Below are positions 57,337 through 64,000 of a stretch of 64,000 bases of DNA, piece after piece (the first letter of the stretch is position 1; each line of letters opens with the position of its first letter). The position numbers and the translations under genes are program-made. Where the stretch lies: contig SMMW01000506.1 in NCBI GenBank assembly GCA_004794655.1, positions 1-64,000 of the forward strand. Direction: 5' to 3'. Under the pieces are notes generated by a model. It saw only the letters and a list, made by a program, of their open reading frames with translations. It made no database searches and was not told where the DNA came from. The DNA comes from Marisa cornuarietis. Lineage: Eukaryota; Mollusca; Gastropoda; Architaenioglossa; Ampullariidae.

Positions 57337-60300
57337 GTACGGGATGCTCACAAAACAAATAAAAGCATGCAAGCACTCACGCGCAAGAGTGCGTTTATCA
57401 AACGAGTTGTGTATACCCGTAGAGTTAACATCAGAATACAGACCTGCGGGCGCGAAATCACACACACACACACACACACACAGATGCGCGCAGAGAGAGA
57501 GAGCGAGATGGATGGATGGAAACGAATCAATGAAATACCGGATAAAAATTCGCAGCCAAATGCCAATAGTAACAGGAACAAGCATTATGTTTAACATGAG
57601 CGTCTTGAATCAATTTTTTTTTAATTCTGTCAAGACTGCCCACTAGGGTGGACATCATTCGGAGACCACTGTTACCATTTCGTCTTCTACCCGACACAAA
57701 CATACCACGCAGCCACGGCCACCTGTGAGGTGAGTGGATCAGTACTTATATATATATATAGCTTGTGCCCATCTGCCAAGTCTTAGCAGGCTCTGAAGCA
57801 AAGTTATGTGAATAATCACCTCGTGTGTGTGTGTGTGTGGGCGCGCGCATGCGTGTGTGGGTCTGTGTGCGAATGTAAACAAGTGACAGCGCGTGGTGCA
57901 CGGCAGCCTGATCCAAGGCTAGCGGTTTGTTGAATTATTTGAATACAAGCGGTAATGGTTTATAGGGAAATAAACTGAGATCATAAAATTAAATCCCTAT
58001 ATTTAACACGGCTTTATTTTCCCCACTTACCAGCAAGATGGCGCCTATCTGCTGAGTGTCAACAGCGAGGATGAACACACTTTCATTTCCCAGTGGCTAA
58101 CTCGAACGGAGCTCGACAGGTGAGCAATCGCATTACACGGTAATGACACTACATGGTAACAATAAATAGTATCACGAAGTAAATAGCACTACTGTGACAA
58201 TAACACAGTCTCGTACTAATAAAAATAACATAGCATAAAAATCTCCACACAATCGACAGCATCACACACGATCATTTAGCTTCAACATTTATCGTACCAG
58301 TAAAATATCGCGGGCCTCCGCTGCCATCAGACCATTACCAAGCTCTTCTATTTTATGTTTACAAGTTTTCATGCTTGCTCCATCTAGTATTCTCGTTGGT
58401 CGTGGTCATGGCAACGTCGGGTTGCTTTGATGACTTCGAGTCTTTTTGTAAATGTCGATGATCCAAAGTTTCCACCTTTTAAAGTCTCGTTCCTTTTGTT
58501 AGGAAATGTGAGACATTATTAACTTTTATATTTCTAAGTTCCCTTGGAAAAAAGGCTTTGCCGTAGCCACTAAGTAAAAGAAGCAGCTAGTATAATTTTA
58601 GACTCGTCATTTTATTGAACTGCTTTACATATTGAACAGCTGATACAATATTTATCGTTTTATGAAGTAAGACGAGACAGTTTTTCCCTGGTCATTGAAA
58701 ATTATTTTCGGCCTTGGCCTTTGTCCCTCCCGCTTTTTTTTTCTCTCTCCCGCTTCCTCTTTCTCTGTTTTTATTACCTTGTTCTGAATTTTATTGAAAA
58801 AGGCAAACCTGGATCCCTCTGACTGTAAAAACTATCGTCCAGTGTCAAATTTATCATATATTTCCAAGCTACTTGAGAGGGTGGTCGCAGAACAGCTAAT
58901 GACCCATTTTATTACTCATGGCTGCCTAGATAAATTTCAGTCAGCGTATCGTCCTGGCTTCAGCACAGAAACTGCTCTTCTTCGTGTGACCAATGACATT
59001 CTTTGTAGTGTCAACTCTGGCAACTTAGTGCTGTTAGTATTACTCGATCTGAGTAGTGCATTTGACACCATCAACCACCGCCTGCTGCTCCAGAGACTGT
59101 CGTCAGAGGCTGGTATCCAGGGCGCTGCGTTGCAGTGGATTGACTCCTATCTTGCTGATAGATCTCAGAGAGTGATTATCGGCTCTGCAAGCTCTGAGGC
59201 AGTTCCTCTGGTGTGTGGCGTACCACAGGGATCCGTTCTGGGTCCATTATTATTTTCGGTATATGCTTCACAGCTTGGACAGGTAATTGAACGCTTTCAG
59301 ATGGGACGACAGTTCTTTGCGGACGATACACAGATTCTGAACAGTTTTCCCCCCGACCCAGCAGTGGCTAGGAATGCGCTTCAACGACTTGAATCTTGTT
59401 GTGTCGCGGTGAAGGCCTGGATAACCAGAAATCGTCTTAAACTCAACGACGACAAGACAGAAGCGTTACTGTGCGGCCCCAGGGCCAGAAGGGAGCAGAT
59501 CGGCATTAGTGCCGTGCAGGTCGGTGACGCCTCCATAGCCTTTGCTGACTGTGTGCGGGACCTCGGGCTGTTTATTGATGCAGAGCTCTCCATGTGTAAT
59601 CATGTTAGTTCTGTTGTGGCAAAATCCTACTACTTTTTGAGGACTTTAGGTAGACTACGGCCCATGCTGACTCAAGCTGCTGCCAACTCACTTGCTGTGG
59701 CTACCATCATATCAAGATAAGACTACTGTAATACTGCATTGTGGGGTATACCTGCTACGCAGTTGGATCGACTCCGAAGAGTTCAAAACACAGCCGCCAG
59801 GATTGTCACCCGTGCAAAGTCGTCCACTGAGCACATCACGCCTATCCTACAGAGCCTTCACTGGCTCCCAGTGAACAAGCGCATTGATCACAAAGTGCTT
59901 TCAATTGCACAGTCCTGCATGTTTAAAACTGCTCCTGAATATTTACAAGAGGTAGTTCCTCCTTACCAGCCGTCACGTGGTCTGCGCTCTGGCTCCCAGT
60001 CACGCTTCTGTCTCCCTGCAGTGGGAGACACAAACAAGAAGCGCACTGGAGCCAGGGCCTTGGCCTTCAAAAACGAGGCACCTAAACTGTGGAATGCTCT
60101 ACCATCGCCATTGTCGACAATCAACCTCACCAACCACGTTTCGGAAAAGACTGAAGACCCATCTGTTTATTTAAGACGGACTTAAACTTAAACAACCAAG
60201 CAACACTTGTCTTTATTTTTTACTTTCCTGGTTGTTTATCTATTTATTTACTTTGTTATTTTTTTCTTATTTTTTATTTATTTTGTTTTTGCTGCGCAAT

Positions 60301-62557
60301 GAGCATTCTTCCGAATGGAAACCTGCGCATTACAAATGGACATCATCATCGTCATCATCATCATCATCAATTTATGTAACGTTCTTATTCTTACTAGTTA
60401 TTCCGAGGGTTAGATGTAAAAAAAAGCATGGCTTTCGTATATTCTGTAAATAAAGATTTGTTCATTGCTTTTTCTCTCTCTCTAAACTTCTCTCTACAGG
60501 GCTCGTCACTGGTGGACTTCGGGCACAGGAAAAGGCCAGACCCTGATGTGGGAAGGCGACAGTACAAAACCTACCCTGGATATGCGCACCAAATGGGCAG
60601 AAGAAGAAGCCAGTCAGAAAGCTAACATGTACATTGTCTACGCCTTTACTAGTGAGATCAACGCATCTTGTTTTCTTGTCATTACAGGGCTGCTGCTTTG
60701 CCGTGATATAGCATTAGTTGCTGGCTCGGCGTAAAAACTAATCCACCACCACCCCCACCCCCACCCCCACACACACACACTTGTTTTCTTGTCAACCCCC
60801 CATCTCCTCAGACGGTCCGGTGGCGCAACGGTTAGCGCCTGTCACTAATACAGTGAAAGTTTTCTGTCTAGGGTTCAGCTCTCGTCTCGGGCACCCTGTT
60901 CTTTCTCTGCATGTGGCATCTGTTTACAGGGCTGGCTGCCTTCCCGTGATATAGCCTTAGTTGCTGGCTCGGCGTAAAACATCCGTTCACCATCCTCGTT
61001 AAAACAAAGCGAATCATAGGTCGTGGTAGATTATTATCTAATAATTCTGAAATGTGGCACAGGACTGGAACAGATTATCGTCATGTAGCCCTAGCTTCTG
61101 ACTTAACATTGAACCATTAAACAGCATAACAACTCAATCCCTTTATTGACCTTTCACTTTGGCAGCATGATTCAATACCAATTATGAACGTTGCTGAGAT
61201 TTCGTCTCTCTCTCTCTCTCTCTCTCTCACCCCGTTTCTCTTCCTCAATCTCGTTTAGTGATAAAACAGTATAATAGTATGACTTTCTTGCCTAAATGTT
61301 AACAGCCACGACAAACAGCTTTCTGTGGAACCGCCAGGCCGCCAACGAAAAATCTCCTTACATCTGTGAAATAAGTAAAGAAGAGTCTTTCCGGATATTA
61401 CAGGCTCAGCGGGACTTTTGTGAGTATTAGAACATCAGAGGTAAATGGGATTCAGAATTATATACCTATTATATAAGAAGGATATATTTGCATATCTTGT
61501 ATGCTTGTAAAACCACCCCATGAAATGAGGCAACGGTTTGGTGGCATAACTGTTAACAGCTTGCCACGAGCACAGGCAAGATCGACTGTCCTGGGTTCAA
61601 ATCTTGTCTTGGACACGCTGTTCCTTCTCTACACATGACATCTGTTTACTTAACATGGCCGGCTGCTTTACTGTGGTATAACCATTTTGGCTGACTCTGC
61701 ATAAAGCATTATTTCTACCCTCTTCCACCTTCACGTGGGGAGCGGAGATGTCCTGATCGCTTTCTCGCTCTTTATCTCCGCGTTCCTTACCCAAAAAAAG
61801 TTTTTGCTCAATTATTTTTAAAGCAGAGGTACTCGTGAAAATTCCATATAATGTCCTGCAGCGTACGGAACAAACTACACTGACCCTGCCGCTGCACCCC
61901 GAGGACCTCGGTTCTCCATTCTACCCGAGTCCATTGTAGTCGAGGGTCGAGTGGACATCACTTACCTCGAATGCTCCGCATTCAGCATTCCGCCCTCCTC
62001 ATATTTATGGTAAGAAAGTGTCTTTTGTTTTGTTCTGTTTTGATTTTGTCTTATTAGCATTTTATTTGCTCCTTATTTGGTTTGGGATTCGTACTGTGTC
62101 TTTTTTCTGTTTTGCTTTCTTAGATTTAAAAAAAATATTTCGCACTTGCTGTTTCTGGGAATCTTATCTATACACTTTCCGTTCTGACCTCCCTTGCAGG
62201 TACAGGCAGACTTCATCGTCTATCGTCATGGTGACACCAAAGCTGGACAGCCGCTTCAACGTCGTGGATGGTCGCCTGTCGATCCAGAATCCTCAAGAGG
62301 CGAGAGATGCTGGATTCTACTACTGCACTGCAGCCAACGACTTCGGTACAGTCCGCACACACCCAGTTCGGCTCTCCTTTGGATGTAAGTAGAAACTATT
62401 TTCCTCTTACAGCCAGTGCCTTAGAGAGAGAGAATGTATATTTGTCTGTGTGTCTGTCCCTGTGAGGGATTGAGTGCGAATGTTTATTTTGCTGGTGGTT
62501 GTGGAGGTGGGTCTTTCATCTTTCGTTCTTTCGTGCCTTTGCTTAGTTAATGTTAGC

Positions 62558-62636
<79 letters not shown>

Positions 62637-63481
62637 TTGTGGCAGTAGTTACGAGTAGTATGAGGCGGCGTCCAGACATCAAAGATGTTTTACTCCCAGA
62701 ACCGTAGTTATAAAGCTGTGGTGAAGTTGCCTTGGGATAAAGAAACATGAAGTAATTTCCGCGGGGTCTGGACACCGCTTTGTAACTTCGGAAACAAGAT
62801 GATTTCCTCTATTTTGCCCTAGAGAAATGACTTTTGCTTCATAACTACGGCCCATGGAGGTAACGACCTCGGTTTTTGTTTTCTTCTGTCGCAGATATCG
62901 GCGAATTCTCTAACGATCAGAGAAGTCCAGTGCGTGCAAGCCTCTTCCAAGGAACAGTCATCAAGTGCAACCCGCCCTACTACAACCCTGGTGCGTTGTC
63001 CTTGCTAGAAGTTTTACATTGATAACCGTTTGAATGCACAAAGATTTACTATGTGTGATACGTACGTACACATCGGATCTGGTGAACCGTATATAGTTAC
63101 ACCTCTAGATGCGGAAGCACATCTCTTCAAACAGCTGGCGAAGAGGAAGAAATCTAAGATGATGTAAAGCTAATGAGGTAAAATTATTCCCCTAACCCAT
63201 TTTTAGGTCTTTGGGGGATTTGAAGAACTGCATTTATCCCCTCACAGATGCCAGCTTCCAGTGGTTCAAAGGCCCGGGTCTCAACTTCGTGCGACCCCAA
63301 CTCAACCCGCATCAGTTCGTCTCCTACAACGGCCGCCTGTATTTCTCGGAGACGCAGCGGTCGGATGCTGGGATGTACTACTGTGTCGTCACACTCACCA
63401 CGCCCCTGGGTCAGCGCGCAGCCACAGTGCAGCCGCCCAGCAGGACGAGTCTGGGCATCGAGCTCATCATCCGAGGCGACT
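57261..63481 (+). CDS. Contactin-like gene C, 5' part (signal peptide to Ig2)
   Basis: Third contactin paralog, running off the right edge. Coding exons: 57261-57336, 57635-57729, 58034-58119, 60500-60651, 61306-61419, 61862-62009, 62200-62384, 62895-62990 and 63248-63481 (next donor GTGAGT). From the second exon on, the lengths 95, 86, 152, 114, 148, 185, 96 and 234 are identical to gene B, with the same phases. Visible domains: signal peptide (to about residue 21), C-type lectin (26-174), Ig1 (to about 285) and Ig2 (to 395). The exon for Ig3 has not started by 64000. Introns carry a LINE fragment and SINE copies. Same inferred role as gene B; separate expression is unknown. Confidence 0.9.
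57635..61419 (+). CDS. Gene C C-type lectin-like domain (exons 57635-57729, 58034-58119, 60500-60651, 61306-61419)
   Basis: DCPLGWTSFGDHCYHFVFYP, AYLLSVNSEDEHTFISQWL, RHWWTSGTGKGQTLMWEGD, MYIVYAFT, then FLWNRQAANEKSPYICEISK. In the first CTLD exon I count 24 of 32 residues identical to gene B. As in gene B, WND is replaced by WNR and the second canonical disulfide is absent, so the loss predates the duplication. Confidence 0.9.
58120..60499. other. Gene C intron with LINE insertion
   Basis: 2.4-kb intron between CTLD exons, enlarged by a truncated non-LTR retrotransposon (about 58785-60370). The gene B counterpart (34818-36258) has no such insert. Confidence 0.85.
58785..60370 (+). mobile_element. 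5'-truncated LINE (CR1/L2-like) reverse transcriptase, decayed
   Basis: The reading frame from about 58791 shows reverse-transcriptase blocks in order: NYRPVSNLSYISKLLERVV, the catalytic LLDLSSAFDTINHRLL, GVPQGSVLGPLLF, the active-site FADDTQ and LNDDKTEALLCG. The C-terminal part has LWGIPATQLDRLRRVQNTAA and LQSLHWLPVNKRID. These blocks are typical of CR1/L2-type LINEs. Breaks: no endonuclease part (5' truncation), an in-frame TAA at 59718-59720, and a frame change in the last 60 or so bases of the coding part (about 60120-60140). The 3' end is a TCA/ATC-repeat tail (60341-60369). Same orientation as the host gene. Confidence 0.9.
60687..60735 (+). mobile_element. SINE family 1, 3' fragment
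   Basis: Only the tail TTTGCCGTGATATAGCATTA and GTTGCTGGCTCGGCGTAAAA is present, just after the CTLD exon donor in gene C. Confidence 0.8.
60810..60990 (+). mobile_element. SINE family 1 copy in gene C intron
   Basis: GGTCCGGTGGCGCAACGGTT, AGCGCCTGTCACTAATACAG, GGGTTCAGCTCTCGTCTCGG, CTGCATGTGGCATCTGTTTA, and the tail GTGATATAGCCTTAGTTGCT with GGCGTAAAACATC. Head and tail are intact. Confidence 0.9.
61528..61715 (+). mobile_element. SINE family 1, diverged copy
   Basis: GGCAACGGTTTGGTGGCATA, then GTCCTGGGTTCAAATCTTGT, GACACGCTGTTCCTTCTCTA, and ACTGTGGTATAACC...GCATAAAGCATT. Same block order as the other copies with many substitutions, so this is an older insertion in the intron before the Ig1 exon. 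Confidence 0.75.
61862..62384 (+). CDS. Gene C Ig domain 1 (exons 61862-62009, 62200-62384)
   Basis: RGPRFSILPESIVVEGRVDI, YLECSAFSIPPSSYLW (tryptophan codon split TG|G), WYRQTSSSIV, and EARDAGFYYCTAANDFGTVR. Exon lengths and split codon are identical to gene B. Confidence 0.92.
62561..62630. repeat. (TG)n microsatellite
   Basis: About 35 TG dinucleotides in the gene C intron between Ig1 and Ig2. Confidence 0.97.
62665..62778. repeat. Short inverted repeat (possible MITE remnant)
   Basis: GCGGCGTCCAGAC (62665-62677) and GTCTGGACACCGC (62766-62778) are inverted copies with one mismatch, 88 bp apart. No flanking target-site duplication is evident. Confidence 0.5.
62895..63481 (+). CDS. Gene C Ig domain 2 (exons 62895-62990, 63248-63481)
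   Basis: YIGEFSNDQRSPVRASLFQG with VIKCNPPYYNP, then FQWFKGPGLNFVRP, LYFSETQRSDAGMYYCVVTL, TTPLGQRAATVQPP and IELIIRGD. The acceptor is CCCCTCACAG, and the exon exits in phase 1 before GTGAGT. Confidence 0.92.
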
Positions 63482-64000
63482 GTGAGTTGAAGTTTAACAC
63501 CCCGGATGCTCATTGATACGTGGCCTAAATGATAACAGTGCCAGACTGGCCACTTCGCTTATAAAATTCTGAGTGAGAGTGAGAGCGAGAAAGATAGATC
63601 ATAGTGCGGAACAAGATATGGGTGATATTAATTTTTCTATATACAACAGAAAATGGAAAATCTATGGAATGTACACGAAAAATATTAATACCGTGTCTAA
63701 AGAGACTGACAGGTTCATTAAAAAATAGTTTTCGATCGATGAGAGGCAAGCGAGAAAATTGACAACGAAAAATAGAAAAGGGCGAGATAAAACTGTACTT
63801 TTGCAAAATAACCTCTTGTGTAGTCATTATTATTAGTTATTTTATTGGTGCTCTAACTTTAGATACTTGCCAATAGCTGATTCCAGCACGGAACGTGTGC
63901 TCAAACAAGTTTGCTGTAAGTGTTGCAGAAATTGCATTTGTTATAATAGTTGCAGCAGTAGAGGATGGTCGTTGTTACAGTACCAACTACAATGTGTGTT
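63482..64000. other. Gene C intron to window edge
   Basis: Nothing recognised. The Ig3 exon expected by comparison with gene B (a reading like VAMDFGPE) does not appear before the end. Confidence 0.6.

Noticed and set aside
57284..57646. Open frames of about 100-120 residues overlapping the gene C start
   Set aside because: They are in other phases from the signal-peptide exon, contain translated CA repeats and show no domain features.

Overview
This is animal (metazoan) nuclear DNA, most likely from a mollusc and probably a gastropod. The evidence is a gene architecture of short exons split by GT-AG introns, AT-rich introns and intergenic DNA, abundant (TG)n/(CA)n and tetranucleotide microsatellites, tRNA-derived SINEs whose 3' tail resembles molluscan SINE tails, and CR1/L2-like and RTE-like LINE remnants. 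The species call is inference; the gene family call is strong.

The window holds three tandem, same-strand (+) paralogs of invertebrate contactin. This is a neuronal/septate-junction cell-adhesion protein with the order signal peptide, C-type lectin domain, six Ig domains, four fibronectin type III (FN3) domains and a GPI-type hydrophobic C-terminus. Gene A (116-5241) shows only its last four coding exons: the rest of FN3-3, FN3-4 and the C-terminal tail. Gene B (32577-53401) is complete. I assembled 25 coding exons that join in frame without a break to 1,238 residues, with a TATA/initiator promoter candidate near 31520-31545 and a poly(A) signal at 54735. Gene C (57261-63481, continuing off the window) has its signal-peptide exon, the full C-type lectin domain, Ig1 and Ig2. 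Eight consecutive coding exons of gene C have exactly the same lengths as their gene B counterparts, and two of the three internal exons of gene A do too, so the array arose by tandem duplication of a whole gene with strict conservation of exon structure.

Layout: 1-5.8 kb, 3' end of gene A, with a 69-bp minisatellite ending just before one splice acceptor. 5.8-31.5 kb, a long intergenic stretch without a recognisable gene. It holds microsatellites, a 61-bp minisatellite (28.2-28.9 kb), a complete SINE with target-site duplication (26.9 kb), an inverted copy of a second SINE family (13.1 kb), a LINE 3' fragment (22.3 kb) and several small tandem duplications. 31.5-54.8 kb, gene B. Its introns contain a SINE, a 583-bp segmental duplication with a 37-bp minisatellite, an (ATT)n tract that forms part of a splice donor, and one GC-AG intron; its 3' UTR contains a SINE. 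54.8-57.25 kb, short intergenic gap. 57.25-64 kb, 5' part of gene C, with a truncated LINE and several SINE copies in its introns.

No bacterial-type system, CRISPR array, rRNA or functional tRNA gene is visible. The most interesting feature is the tandem contactin cluster itself: duplicated lectin-Ig-FN3 adhesion molecules that have diverged in signal peptide, membrane-anchor tail and lectin loop while keeping exon lengths almost unchanged.
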